A stretch of DNA of 61,223 nt from Rhizobium sp. Q54 (GCA_945870825.1 CAMBTM010000006.1:1-61223), one strand, 5' to 3'; counted from the first letter of the stretch, positions 1 through 8,342 are shown. Translations and numbers: made by a program. The notes: generated from the sequence alone by a model not told the origin.

Positions 1-87
1 TCAATTAGGATGATTCAAAAGGGTCAAATCATCGGAACAGAGAAGAACAACAATGTTTGGGATAACTTCACAGTTCTTATGGCATAG
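1..87 (+). CDS. Partial transposase, IS6-like C-terminus
   Basis: Twenty-eight codons are open from the window edge to a TAG at 85-87. The stretch IRMIQKGQ resembles the MIRKGQ motif close to the C-terminus of IS6-family DDE transposases. The catalytic DDE residues would lie upstream, outside the window, so neither intactness nor activity can be judged. The family call rests on this short motif and the IS-end-like sequence at 131-149. Confidence 0.4.
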   Translation, partial: SIRMIQKGQIIGTEKNNNVWDNFTVLMA

Positions 88-149
88 TTTGCCTAAAATC
101 CATGACTCACGCCACTTTCAGAAATGTCGTTTCTAAACGCGACAGAACC
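1..149 (+). mobile_element. 3' end of an IS6-like insertion sequence
   Basis: The window opens inside a reading frame resembling the C-terminus of an IS6-family transposase and closing at 85-87. About 45 bases further on, the complement of 131-149 reads GGTTCTGTCGCGTTTAGAA, which resembles the terminal inverted repeats of IS6/IS240-type elements (GGTTCTG-GCA type). I therefore place the right end of the element near 149. The left end lies outside the window, so the target duplication cannot be checked. Confidence 0.42.
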
Positions 150-154
150 TGAAA

Positions 155-216
155 GGCTACTACGAGCTTTTTTAAGAATTTAAAGTATTATTACAGATTG
201 CTTTTCAATAGTAGCC
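155..216. repeat. 8-bp inverted repeat beside the IS end
   Basis: GGCTACTA at 155-162 and TAGTAGCC at 209-216 are perfect inverted repeats separated by 46 AT-rich bases. They start six bases after the presumed IS end. They could be a hairpin in a transcript leading to tlc or a remnant of another element; no protein is encoded. Confidence 0.4.
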
Positions 217-228
217 ATGATAGAGCTT

Positions 229-379
229 GTATATCACCTGTACCCATTTTTAAATGAGTGCTAGGCGAACGAACGGTGAGGCTGAGGAGCCTATTTATAT
301 AGGTGACCGAAAGCCAAATCCCCACGTTCAACGAAGCAGGAGTTCAAAAGGGGGAATAGGTGTAAGTTCACCCCTAGCA
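229..379 (+). repeat. Structured non-coding repeat, copy A
   Basis: Bases 229-310 align by eye with the complement of 54880-54958: both contain CCCATTTT, TGAGTG-TAGGC-AACGA and GAGCCTAT followed by GGTGAC. Copy A can fold two mutually exclusive hairpins, 279-292 (AGGCT/AGCCT) and 290-303 (CCTAT/ATAGG). A longer stem, TGCTAGG at 259-265 with CCTAGCA at 373-379, would close the whole block 14 bases before the tlc start codon. It may be a 5' leader structure of tlc or a small mobile repeat. I do not recognise it as a known RNA family. Confidence 0.5.
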
Positions 380-392
380 TTGAATAGAGTTT

Positions 393-1913
393 ATGGACAC
401 CCAACCTACACCTGAAAAACAATTTTCACCCCTGCGGTCCCTTCTATTTCCCGTTTATTTCCACGAATTTAAAAAAATTATCCCCATGGGCCTCATGATG
501 ATCTTGATCATCTTTAACTTTTGGGGGGTGCATAACGCCAAAGACATTATCATTATTTCAGCCCCTGAATCAGGCGCGGAAGTCATTCACTTCCTCAAAA
601 TTGGGGTTTTTCTCATCTCCATGATTTTTGTGATGCTTTATACCTGGGGATCCAACATCTTTACCCAACAATCTATTTTTTACACCATTATTAGTCTTTT
701 TATTGTTTTTTTCTTGGCGTTTGCCTTCATTATTTATCCCTATCACGAAACACTTCATATGGCGCCTGCCAAAGTGGCTCACCTCAAAACAGTTTATCCT
801 CATTTCAAATGGCTTATTCCAGCGATTGGTTACTGGGGATTTGCCCTTTTTTATATATTCTCTGAAATGTGGTCAGTCCTTGTGATTACCGTCTTATTTT
901 GGCAGTTTGCCAATCAGATCACAACGGTTGAACAATCCAAGCGCTGCTATATGATTTTTGGCATGTTCAATGGGATTGGAACCATTATTGCAGGGTATTT
1001 TTCACTCATCTATGCAACGCCTAAAAAAGGATCTGCCCTTGATGCCGTTTCTTACGGTGAAACCGTCAAAGAAATGTTCCTCTTCTTCGTTGGGGCGTGC
1101 ATTTTGATCATGGCGATTTATTACTGGATTAATAAATACGCGGTTACCGAGGATGAACAGTACCATGCAACAGGCGACCACGTTCCTGAAAAAAATAAGA
1201 TCAAGTTGTCTTTTCTAGAAAGTTTCAAATACATCTTATCATCAAGGTATATTGGCCTGATTGCCATTCTCACCATTGCCTACAACATCAGTATTAATTT
1301 TGTTGAAGTAACATGGAAAAGCCAAATTAAACTCCTGCATCAAACCCACCACTGTATCCAAGGATATTTAGGGAATGTGACCATTTATATGGGCATCATC
1401 ACATTTATTATGGGACTTGTTGGTCTTAATTTTGTCAGACGTGTCAGCTGGCGGAGAAGTGCCCTTGTCACCCCCATCATCGTTGGATTTACGGGGATCG
1501 CCTTTTTTGCCCTAACAGTCTTTGATCAAATTTTCACACCATTGATTGCTGTTTTGCACATCACTCCTCTTTTCCTTGCTGTGTGGGTGGGGCAGAGCAA
1601 CAATATTTTAAGCAAAAGTTGCAAGTTTAGTTTCTTTAACGTCACCCAACAAATGGCCTATATTCCTTTGGACGCCGAGCTGAAAATCAAAGGAAAAGCA
1701 GCCGTTGATATCATGGGAGGGCGCGTTGGAAAACTGGGTGGATCCTTGATTCAAGGCGTTTTGTTGTCAGTCACAGCGCTTGGAACCCAAACATCTATTG
1801 CGCCCTATTTGATGATTTTCTTATTGATCGTTGTCGCTATTTGGGTTTATGCCATCTATGGCTTGAATAGAGAATTTCTTTATGTGGCCTACGGTAAAAA
1901 AATTAACGAGTGA
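393..1913 (+). CDS. tlc: ATP/ADP translocase family nucleotide transporter
   Basis: A 506-residue integral membrane protein of the NTT (Tlc) family, which exchanges host ATP for ADP or imports other nucleotides across the inner membrane of intracellular bacteria and plastids. The length matches the family (about 500 residues), and roughly 12 hydrophobic segments run from residue 28 to 497. The N-terminal FHEFKKIIPMGLMMILIIFN block and the GMFNGIGTIIAGY segment near residue 190 are typical. Its stop overlaps the GTG of rpiB (GTGA), so the two are probably co-translated. Substrate specificity differs among paralogues and cannot be read here. Together with the IS remnant upstream, the gene marks a host-dependent organism. 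Confidence 0.93.
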   Translation: MDTQPTPEKQFSPLRSLLFPVYFHEFKKIIPMGLMMILIIFNFWGVHNAKDIIIISAPESGAEVIHFLKIGVFLISMIFVMLYTWGSNIFTQQSIFYTIISLFIVFFLAFAFIIYPYHETLHMAPAKVAHLKTVYPHFKWLIPAIGYWGFALFYIFSEMWSVLVITVLFWQFANQITTVEQSKRCYMIFGMFNGIGTIIAGYFSLIYATPKKGSALDAVSYGETVKEMFLFFVGACILIMAIYYWINKYAVTEDEQYHATGDHVPEKNKIKLSFLESFKYILSSRYIGLIAILTIAYNISINFVEVTWKSQIKLLHQTHHCIQGYLGNVTIYMGIITFIMGLVGLNFVRRVSWRRSALVTPIIVGFTGIAFFALTVFDQIFTPLIAVLHITPLFLAVWVGQSNNILSKSCKFSFFNVTQQMAYIPLDAELKIKGKAAVDIMGGRVGKLGGSLIQGVLLSVTALGTQTSIAPYLMIFLLIVVAIWVYAIYGLNREFLYVAYGKKINE

Positions 1914-2362
1914 GGGATGTTATCTTCCATAAGATTTATATAGGAGCAGATCACGCTGGGTTCGCACTCAAACAATGTCTCATAGATTTCCTTGAAGAAA
2001 ATAAAATCATTGTTGAGGATTGTGGGGCCCTTGATACCACACCGTCCAACTATGCCGATCTTGGCCATCAGGTTGCCTTCAAAATCAAAAATGATCCTGG
2101 TAGTGGGGGTGTTTTGATGTGTGGCACAGGGATTGGTATTTCTATGGCAGCTAACCGTCATCAGGGTATTCGTGCTGCCCTTTGCCACAACGTCTATACA
2201 ACACAATGTGCCCGTGCCCATAATGATGCGAACGTCCTAGCATTAGGGTCTCGCATTCTTGACGAATCTATGGCTAAAATATGCCTTGATATTTTTCTCA
2301 AAACCCCTTTTGAAGGGGGCCGCCACACCGTGCGGGTCAACCATATTGATGGAGGAATTTAA
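1910..2362 (+). CDS. rpiB: Ribose-5-phosphate isomerase B
   Basis: A 150-residue RpiB-type isomerase interconverting ribose 5-phosphate and ribulose 5-phosphate in the non-oxidative pentose phosphate pathway. It shows the GADHAGF motif at residues 12-18, the active-site cysteine C71 in CGTGIGISMAANR, and the H-N-V...C-A-R-x-H-N-D-A-N-V-L region that completes the dimer active site. Translation most likely starts at GTG 1910, which overlaps the tlc stop by four bases. Its stop directly abuts the glyA start, as in many alphaproteobacterial rpiB-glyA operons. Confidence 0.93.
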   Translation: MRDVIFHKIYIGADHAGFALKQCLIDFLEENKIIVEDCGALDTTPSNYADLGHQVAFKIKNDPGSGGVLMCGTGIGISMAANRHQGIRAALCHNVYTTQCARAHNDANVLALGSRILDESMAKICLDIFLKTPFEGGRHTVRVNHIDGGI

Positions 2363-3634
2363 ATGCCATTTCAAAAAGACCTTGATCTTTTAATCCAAAA
2401 TGACAAAGAACTAGCCAGTGCAATTCAAGGCGAAATTAATCGTCAACGCAGCACGATCGAACTCATCGCCTCTGAGAATTTTACATCCCGTGCTGTTCTT
2501 GCCGCCCAAGGATCTGTCTTAACCAATAAGTACGCTGAAGGTTATCCAGGACGTCGATACTATGGGGGGTGTGAATATGTGGACATGGCAGAAACACTGG
2601 CTATTGAACGCGCAAAAAAGTTATTTAACTGTGCCTATGCCAATGTACAACCCCATTCAGGGGCCCAGGCGAATGAGGCTGTTTTTCTAGCCTTTTTAAA
2701 GCCAGGGGATACTTTCTTAGGCATGTCTTTAGATGCAGGTGGTCACTTGACCCATGGGTCTAAGGTGAGCATGTCAGGAAAATGGTTTAATGCCATTGGG
2801 TATGGTGTCTCCAAAGAAACAGGACGCATTGATTATGATCAGGTAGCAAGCCTTGCAAAACAATATAAGCCTAAGCTGATCATTGCAGGCGGGTCTTCTT
2901 ACGCCCGAATCATTGATTTTCAAAAATTCCGGGATGTTGCAGATGCGGTAGGGGCCATCCTCATGGTAGATATGGCACATTTTGCGGGCCTTGTTGCAGG
3001 TGGTGCTTACCCTAGTCCCCTTCCCTTTGCAGATGTGGTCACAACAACAACCCATAAGACCTTACGGGGTCCACGAGGTGGCATGATTTTAGCCAATGAT
3101 CTTGATATGGGTAAAAAAATTGACTCAGCTGTTTTCCCAGGCCTTCAAGGGGGGCCCTTAATGCATGTTATTGCTGCAAAGGCCGTGGCGTACAGTGAAG
3201 CCTTGGATCCATCCTTTAAGGATTACGCCCATCAAATTGTCAAAAATGCCAAGGCTATGTCTGAAAAGCTTATGTCTTTTGGTATTAATATGGTTTCAGG
3301 CGGCACCGATTCCCATCTATTCTTGGTGGATCTAACAAGTTTAGACATCACGGGAAAAGCGGCTCAAATTTCTTTGGAACACGCTGGGATTACATGCAAT
3401 AAAAATGCCATTCCCTCTGATCCATTGGGGCCACAAATTTCGTCAGGCATTCGCATCGGCACCCCTGCTATTACAACCCGGGGATTTAAAGAAAAAGAAT
3501 GCGAGAAAGTTGCAATGCTCATTTATACAGTCCTCGATGGTCTGAGAAAGAACGGTGAAGACGGCAACCAAAGCGTAGAACAAATGGTTTTAAAAGAAGT
3601 TCATCAATTATGTCAGGAGTTTCCACTATACTAA
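2363..3634 (+). CDS. glyA: Serine hydroxymethyltransferase
   Basis: A 423-residue PLP enzyme converting serine and tetrahydrofolate to glycine and 5,10-methylene-tetrahydrofolate, the main one-carbon source for thymidylate and purines. Visible hallmarks are [12 protein letters not shown] near the N-terminus, [11 protein letters not shown], and the Schiff-base lysine K232 in [14 protein letters not shown]. Length is normal. The start follows the strong ribosome site GGAGGAATTT, which lies inside the rpiB 3' end. Only one base separates it from nrdR, so it belongs to the same operon. Confidence 0.96.
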   Translation: MPFQKDLDLLIQNDKELASAIQGEINRQRSTIELIASENFTSRAVLAAQGSVLTNKYAEGYPGRRYYGGCEYVDMAETLAIERAKKLFNCAYANVQPHSGAQANEAVFLAFLKPGDTFLGMSLDAGGHLTHGSKVSMSGKWFNAIGYGVSKETGRIDYDQVASLAKQYKPKLIIAGGSSYARIIDFQKFRDVADAVGAILMVDMAHFAGLVAGGAYPSPLPFADVVTTTTHKTLRGPRGGMILANDLDMGKKIDSAVFPGLQGGPLMHVIAAKAVAYSEALDPSFKDYAHQIVKNAKAMSEKLMSFGINMVSGGTDSHLFLVDLTSLDITGKAAQISLEHAGITCNKNAIPSDPLGPQISSGIRIGTPAITTRGFKEKECEKVAMLIYTVLDGLRKNGEDGNQSVEQMVLKEVHQLCQEFPLY

Positions 3635-3635
3635 C

Positions 3636-4106
3636 ATGCGCTGTCCCTTTTGTAATTTTAACGATACTCAAGTAAAAAATTCCAGGCCAACGGAGGATAA
3701 TGCTTCTATTCGCAGACGCCGGGAATGTCCCCAGTGTGATGGACGTTTTACAACATTTGAGCGCGTAAAGTTGGGGGACATTACGGTGATTAAACGTAGT
3801 GGCGACGCCATGCCGTTTGAACGCGAGAAAATTGCAAAGTCCATTTATACAGCTATGCGCAAACGTCCCTTTAGCCGAGAAGATATTGAAAAGTTCATCA
3901 GTAAAATCATCCAAAACCTTGAAAGTCAGGGAGACTCCAGTATCCCCTCTCGGGTGATTGGCGAGATGGTCTTAAACGAACTTGCGGGCCTTGACCCGGT
4001 GGCCTATGTACGTTTTGCCTCTGTCTATAAAGACTTTCAAGATTCTGAAGACTTCAACCACTTTATTGCACACCTTGCCCAGAAAGATAAAAGCAGAAAA
4101 GAATGA
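3636..4106 (+). CDS. nrdR: Transcriptional repressor NrdR
   Basis: A 156-residue NrdR with the zinc ribbon C3/C6...C31/C34, the RRRREC block and an ATP-cone domain from about residue 49 to 139. NrdR binds (d)ATP and represses ribonucleotide reductase genes through NrdR boxes; no such box was sought beyond this window. Placement directly after glyA is conserved in alphaproteobacteria. The ATG of nusB overlaps its stop by four bases. In free-living relatives riboflavin genes (ribD, ribE, ribH) commonly sit between nrdR and nusB; they are absent here. Confidence 0.96.
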   Translation: MRCPFCNFNDTQVKNSRPTEDNASIRRRRECPQCDGRFTTFERVKLGDITVIKRSGDAMPFEREKIAKSIYTAMRKRPFSREDIEKFISKIIQNLESQGDSSIPSRVIGEMVLNELAGLDPVAYVRFASVYKDFQDSEDFNHFIAHLAQKDKSRKE

Positions 4107-4552
4107 CCCACATCACCCTCCATAAAAGAAGTATTGCCCGCATTGCAGCCGTTCAGTCCTTGTATCAAATGGCGTTGATACAATCATCCGATGTTCAAAC
4201 GGTGGAAGATTTTCAAAAGCATTTTGAAAAAGACCTTTTAAAGGAGGTTGCCTCTAAAAAATATGACCGAGAATTCTTTGCGAAACTTTTGCAAGGGACA
4301 GCGCGATCGTTAAAAGACATTGATCCAATCATTGAAAAAGCTTTGCCAGACAACTGGGCTTTTAAGCGTATTGATCATGTGATTTTAGCGATCTTAAGGG
4401 CCGCAACCTTTGAACTCTGGCAATTTGCTGAAACCGATAGTCCCGTTATCATCAACGAATATGTCAATGTCACCCATGCCTTTTTCGATGACAAAGAACC
4501 TGGCTTTGTGAACGGCATTTTGCACAACATTGCTGGTCATCTGCGAGGTTAG
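4103..4552 (+). CDS. nusB: Transcription antitermination factor NusB
   Basis: A 149-residue all-helical NusB, which with NusE (S10) binds boxA RNA and prevents premature termination in rRNA operons. The N-terminal RSIARIAAVQSLYQM and the C-terminal INEYVNVTHAFFDDKEPGFVNG segments are characteristic. Length is normal. It overlaps nrdR by four bases and is the last gene of the tlc-rpiB-glyA-nrdR-nusB run. The accessory island starts about 100 bases downstream. Confidence 0.93.
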   Translation: MTHITLHKRSIARIAAVQSLYQMALIQSSDVQTVEDFQKHFEKDLLKEVASKKYDREFFAKLLQGTARSLKDIDPIIEKALPDNWAFKRIDHVILAILRAATFELWQFAETDSPVIINEYVNVTHAFFDDKEPGFVNGILHNIAGHLRG

Positions 4553-4652
4553 TCCTCTCTTCGAAAGAAATTACTCATAAAAATTAATTAAAACTTGAAA
4601 TCTAAAAAAAAGACACCATCTATCCGTTCTAATTTTATTTAAAGAGGGATTG

Positions 4653-6605
4653 ATGCGGTTTTTATATTTGTTGTTATTGGGTAATTTTTTAGGGTTTAAA
4701 GTCTGGGGGATGGAAGAAGTTACCAGAATGAAACGTTCCGGGAAAGTACCAGCTGGAAGTCCTGGGACTCCTAGAACAGGAGAAGTATTCGGTGAAATAG
4801 GATCCATAAGAAGTACTGATGAATTCTTAAAAAGATTGGAAGTAAGTAAAAAATGCTGGGTTACTCTTGGCGGAAGCCCTTTGGATTTTGGCGGAACAGC
4901 ATTCGGAGAAATAGAAGATGATGAAGAAGACGATAATAAGGTTTTGCCTGATCTCTATCGTTCATATGACTCAGACAGTCCAACACTTTCTACCATAGGT
5001 ATAAACGAATCCCTACATATTTTAGGTGATGAAGTCTCTTTTGATATTTCTCAACGTATCCGCATTGAAAGATTTTCTTCTTTTTTTTCATCCGGACCTT
5101 CTGATGATGAGACTCCTGCTGCTGATTTTACGTCTGAGAGCGTTGATAATACTCATGATGCAACAGCAGCATCTACTGATCGTAGCCAATACTGCCCCAT
5201 AATAACAAAGTTTAAAGACTGTGCAGATTCTACCAAAGTCTCAAAGGATTTGGGCAGAGGTAAGAAAAAATTTGCGGCACAGGAAGCAGGGAATCCTGAA
5301 TGGTTTGTGTTACTAAGAACACCTGAGGATAAGTTTCAGCTTATGCCTACAGTTGAGGATCAAGCTTGTCCAGATCTCTCAGCATCAGAACCTCCTGCAA
5401 CGGTTATTTTGTATCCTCGTTCTCTCACTCCCCTGTCTATTGGAGGAGATCAAAAAAAAATGGAAAGTCTTTTGGTAGCAAACCTTCATATAGACTACGA
5501 CTTGACACAACTATCTTACAATAAAACACATATAGGTTCCTATTTAAGAAATATCCAGTCGCAAGTTTTAGGAGGAGTTCGTGCTGTTTCAAGAGGAATG
5601 TGTGGCACATCTGGCCCCAACGTTGCGGGGTTTAACGTTAAAATTCTTTCTTCTGATGGACAGATATCAGATCTACCTTTATCATTTGGTAGTTTCGCCT
5701 ATTTCTTGAGCAATAAGGGTAACGTCACAGATACCCCTTTGCCTATCCCTGCTATCCCTGCAGTGGCCACATTAACACATATCGATTTAGGAACCCAACC
5801 GAGAAGCTATTTAAAAGAATTGGCACCATACTCTTTCCAAGGGTATGTTATGAAAGTTAAAGATGGCATGGCACCTGTTATACATTCAGATGCAGATAGA
5901 ATAAGTGAAAAAGAAGCTGTTCTTTGGAGTCTTGGTAGAATATGGGAGTCTTTTCCAAAAACAACAGTGGCCCTTCTAAAAGATACATTTCTATACGATG
6001 TTACGGAGAAGTTGCGTTACGCAAAGCCAGATACAAAAGAAATATTAAAGAAAGAATTTGATATAAAAAATGAGCAATTTGTCCAAGCGGAATTGGTATT
6101 AAAGGCATCTAGCACTATCCAGCCCATTATTGACCTTCTTAGACCAGAGCAGATTAATAGAATTGCAGGGCATTCAGAACAGATTATGGCAAGATTCGCT
6201 GATGATTTTGTGATGAAGGCTGTTGAAAAAGAACATACCAGAAGGAGGACGTTAAGACTACCTGGTATTCATGAGACATTTACCCATGCAGCAAGTTCAC
6301 AAGACTGCTGTTGGTGGTGTTCACGCCTATGGACAACCATGAGCGGTCCATACCGATTAAAGGATGGGACACTTATTAATAGACGGGTTTTCATGACGGG
6401 TGGGCTGACTTTTCCAATAAGACATTTTCCTACTGTTGATGGTCCTTTAGTACCTAAAAATTCCAGAGATAAATCTGTGTTAAGAGAGATCCAGGGCCCT
6501 CGGGATCTTTCAGAAGTTCCTTCTATCGTCTTTGATTATGCAGAGCCATTAGATATTGTTGCAGCAGAAGCAGCAGCAACTGGTGCTGCTTCTCGGAAAA
6601 AGTAA
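4653..6605 (+). CDS. Exported protein with a deaminase-like HxE...CxxC signature
   Basis: A 650-residue protein not assignable to a family with certainty. I chose ATG 4653 rather than the TTG three bases upstream because AAAGAGGG precedes it at good spacing. Residues 1-19 form a signal peptide (MRFLYLLLLGNFLGFKVWG). Residues 80-190 are acidic and of low complexity. The C-terminal third contains GHSEQIMARF (H507, E509) and, about 43 residues on, DCCWWC with C553 and C556. HxE followed by CxxC is the zinc-site pattern of the cytidine-deaminase-like fold, including toxin and effector deaminases such as the OTT_1508 type. This is an inference: the fold, zinc binding and activity are unproven. AT-rich codon use fits an accessory gene. 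Confidence 0.5.
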   Translation: MRFLYLLLLGNFLGFKVWGMEEVTRMKRSGKVPAGSPGTPRTGEVFGEIGSIRSTDEFLKRLEVSKKCWVTLGGSPLDFGGTAFGEIEDDEEDDNKVLPDLYRSYDSDSPTLSTIGINESLHILGDEVSFDISQRIRIERFSSFFSSGPSDDETPAADFTSESVDNTHDATAASTDRSQYCPIITKFKDCADSTKVSKDLGRGKKKFAAQEAGNPEWFVLLRTPEDKFQLMPTVEDQACPDLSASEPPATVILYPRSLTPLSIGGDQKKMESLLVANLHIDYDLTQLSYNKTHIGSYLRNIQSQVLGGVRAVSRGMCGTSGPNVAGFNVKILSSDGQISDLPLSFGSFAYFLSNKGNVTDTPLPIPAIPAVATLTHIDLGTQPRSYLKELAPYSFQGYVMKVKDGMAPVIHSDADRISEKEAVLWSLGRIWESFPKTTVALLKDTFLYDVTEKLRYAKPDTKEILKKEFDIKNEQFVQAELVLKASSTIQPIIDLLRPEQINRIAGHSEQIMARFADDFVMKAVEKEHTRRRTLRLPGIHETFTHAASSQDCCWWCSRLWTTMSGPYRLKDGTLINRRVFMTGGLTFPIRHFPTVDGPLVPKNSRDKSVLREIQGPRDLSEVPSIVFDYAEPLDIVAAEAAATGAASRKK

Positions 6606-6608
6606 TCC

Positions 6609-6629
6609 CACCCTAATTGGTGTTTTTTT
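6609..6629 (+). terminator. Weak intrinsic terminator
   Basis: CACC, a six-base loop and GGTG are followed by seven T residues, just after the stop codon of the 4653-6605 gene. The stem has only four pairs, so efficiency is uncertain. Confidence 0.4.
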
Positions 6630-6745
6630 GCAACAAAAAACGGGAAAAAGTAACATAAATGCACTAAAATATAAAAAATAATTTGGAACTATTAAACTTA
6701 TAGTGGTACTGGCTTTGTCATATTGAAACAAATAAGGACAAGGCC

Positions 6746-7285
6746 ATGACAAAAATATTTTGTATTATATTATCATTTCTCTGTACATCTCTCAAAACGC
6801 AACTCGGTTATGCATCAGATATTCCCGTTGATTGGAGCACAGAAGAAACTGTAAGGGCTGTTAACACCCTTGCATCTGTTGTCTGTGACAATGGATTAAG
6901 CTTCCAGGATATTTCTAATTGGGACGAACTGTCATTTCAAGGAGAAGGTGGAAAAGAAGCCGCTATGCGTTTATTAGACGCAGGGATGGTTATTGGTAAT
7001 TTTGATAGCATTCATTCTTATGAGGGGAATCCTAGTATCTTTTCCCTCCTTGGTCTTGCCCTTGTTGAAGGATCTATTTTAGAAAAAAATATGAGTGATG
7101 CTGCAAAATTTCTTGTATGGGGACATAAAACGGAAACAAAGGTAGGTGCAGGGCCTGGCGTAGCTTTGGCTCATAGTTTTCTAGGAAGTCGTGGAATAGT
7201 GATAGATTCAGACACCCCCATCGATGTTGCCATAGAAACCCTCAAATCAAGATTGGCGGCAGACTCTGACCTAGGTTCTGCTTAA
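6746..7285 (+). CDS. Small exported protein, possibly Sel1-like
   Basis: A 179-residue protein with a signal peptide of about 22-24 residues ending near GYA-S. The mature part is mostly helical by composition. The stretches AAMRLLDAGM, SLLGLALVEGSILEKNMSDA and GVALAHSFLGSRGIV have the small-residue and A-x-x-L-G pattern of degenerate Sel1/TPR-like repeats, which in intracellular bacteria often mediate protein contacts. This is tentative. The start is preceded by AAGGACAAGGCC. It follows the putative deaminase gene in the same direction and ends one base before the stop of the opposing XRE gene. Confidence 0.55.
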   Translation: MTKIFCIILSFLCTSLKTQLGYASDIPVDWSTEETVRAVNTLASVVCDNGLSFQDISNWDELSFQGEGGKEAAMRLLDAGMVIGNFDSIHSYEGNPSIFSLLGLALVEGSILEKNMSDAAKFLVWGHKTETKVGAGPGVALAHSFLGSRGIVIDSDTPIDVAIETLKSRLAADSDLGSA

Positions 7286-7286
7286 G

Positions 7287-7925
7287 TTAGGGGGTATCAT
7301 CGAGAATCTGTGCAGCCACTGAAATTTTACAAACCATTGTAATGGGCGCATCAATCATAAGGCTATCAGGCTTATCGAAGCCTTCATCACACATAATGGA
7401 AAATGTATCTGGCTTTGTCCCATTGACCAGATAGCCAAGAAACATCTGTTCCTGTGAGGAAACTTTAAGCAATACAAGGTTTCCAAGTTTATCTTTCCAT
7501 CCATGCGATGGAACAGAACTACAACCAAGATAACTATCTTTAGGGAAAGTACTTTTAAAATTATTGTCCTTAACGATATGGTGCAAAGAGGTTTCTGCCA
7601 GCACATTAAAAAGATGTGCTGAGCGACTAGCCTTAGAGATTATTGCTGACGACTCAAAGGGGGAAGGCCCCATGCCTAAAGAAATCCAGCTCTGTGTACA
7701 GTCCATGCCAAGCCTTTGGATAGCCTCGACAATCCGCGCCACTGAACTTTGTCGCACCTTTTTCCCCACTGTACTTTCCCAAGATTTCCAAGTTGCCTCA
7801 GAAATATCACAGCGCTTAGCGAATTCTTTCCTTGAAAGTCCTGTATACCCTCTAATGGCCTTGAGGCGTTCCCCGAGGGTCATGAGGGTCGAAAACTGTG
7901 GATTGAGTTTTTCTGCGATATCCAT
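7287..7925 (-). CDS. XRE-family repressor with degenerate S24-like C-terminus
   Basis: A 212-residue DNA-binding protein. Residues 13-72 form a helix-turn-helix of the Cro/cI type (TLGERLKAIRGYTGLSRKEF, then CDISEATWKSWES). The C-terminal half (about 110-205) has the alternating strand pattern of the LexA/S24 fold, but I see no clear Ser/Lys catalytic dyad, so self-cleavage is doubtful. It starts 36 bases from an array of ATATC-N7-GATAT sites, suggesting autoregulation and control of a divergent non-coding transcript. It could also control the two exported-protein genes convergent with it, but no copy of the site was seen upstream of 4653 or 6746. Confidence 0.8.
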   Translation of the reverse strand: MDIAEKLNPQFSTLMTLGERLKAIRGYTGLSRKEFAKRCDISEATWKSWESTVGKKVRQSSVARIVEAIQRLGMDCTQSWISLGMGPSPFESSAIISKASRSAHLFNVLAETSLHHIVKDNNFKSTFPKDSYLGCSSVPSHGWKDKLGNLVLLKVSSQEQMFLGYLVNGTKPDTFSIMCDEGFDKPDSLMIDAPITMVCKISVAAQILDDTP

Positions 7926-7960
7926 TTTATCTCCATAAAGACATTTTCATTTCGGACAAA

Positions 7961-8073
7961 ATACCTTATTTGGATATCTTTTTAAATAAAATTTCTTTTT
8001 TGGATAAAATTTCGTTGACTATATCCAAAATGGATATTATAACCCGATTCAGAATATCTGTTTTGGATATTCT
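7961..8073. promoter_or_regulatory. Four-site operator array, probably for the XRE repressor
   Basis: Four 17-base sites occur at 7961-7977, 7991-8007, 8021-8037 and 8054-8070, with start-to-start spacing of 30, 30 and 33 bases. The third, ATATCCAAAATGGATAT, is a perfect 7-bp palindrome around AAA. The fourth lies inside a perfect 8-bp palindrome (AGAATATC-N7-GATATTCT, 8051-8073). The first two are half-conserved, keeping GGATA on the right. Sites at near-integral helical turns would place bound dimers on one face of the DNA. Assignment to the neighbouring XRE protein is inferred from position. Confidence 0.72.
8015..8043 (+). promoter_or_regulatory. Sigma-70-like promoter with an operator as its spacer
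   Basis: TTGACT at 8015-8020 and TATAAC at 8038-8043 are separated by exactly 17 bases, and those 17 bases are the perfect palindromic operator. Transcription would begin near 8050, inside the last operator copy, and run rightward away from the XRE gene. A minus-strand TATAAT (8041-8036) overlaps the -10, so a divergent promoter for the XRE gene may share the site, although its -35 is poor. Confidence 0.65.
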
Positions 8074-8141
8074 CTCCGGATGCCAAGTGCCTGCAAACTC
8101 CCTGCATTGTAGCCTTCCAAAGCACTTGGCATCCTTCTTTT
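8050..8141 (+). ncRNA. Candidate small RNA with a 13-bp stem
   Basis: The predicted transcript from the operator-spacer promoter contains a perfect 13-bp inverted repeat, GGATGCCAAGTGC at 8078-8090 and GCACTTGGCATCC at 8122-8134, around a 31-base loop, followed by TTCTTTT. The only frame inside is a 10-codon ATG frame at 8080-8112 without a ribosome site. The hairpin may terminate a short RNA of about 90 nt or be an internal structure of a longer RNA ending at 8343-8375. Expression is inferred, not shown. Confidence 0.45.
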
Positions 8142-8342
8142 AACGATGACATTTCAAGGATTGCTTTAAATGTTCTTATTTTTCTCCAAAAAAGACCCCA
8201 GGTTTTTGCCCAAAAAGTGACGCTTTTTGAAAAAAAAACTTTCTTTAAAACTTTAGGGCAAACTTTTTAGGCACTTTATTATCGATTTGCAAGATAACCT
8301 ATTGATAATCATGAATATTTGGAAAAACTCCATAGAAAAACG

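Noticed and set aside
282-313. Hammerhead-like CTGA...GACCGAAA in repeat copy A
   Set aside because: The core reads CTGAGGA where CTGATGA is required, the helix II to GAA junction has extra bases, and copy B lacks GAAA.
229-379. Group II intron, RNase P, tmRNA or 6S RNA
   Set aside because: No domain V-like hairpin, no GAGGAAAGTCC block, no tmRNA acceptor and no 6S-type long duplex could be found.
8080-8112. 10-codon ATG frame in the 13-bp stem
   Set aside because: No ribosome site, and the start codon is buried in the stem; it is probably chance.
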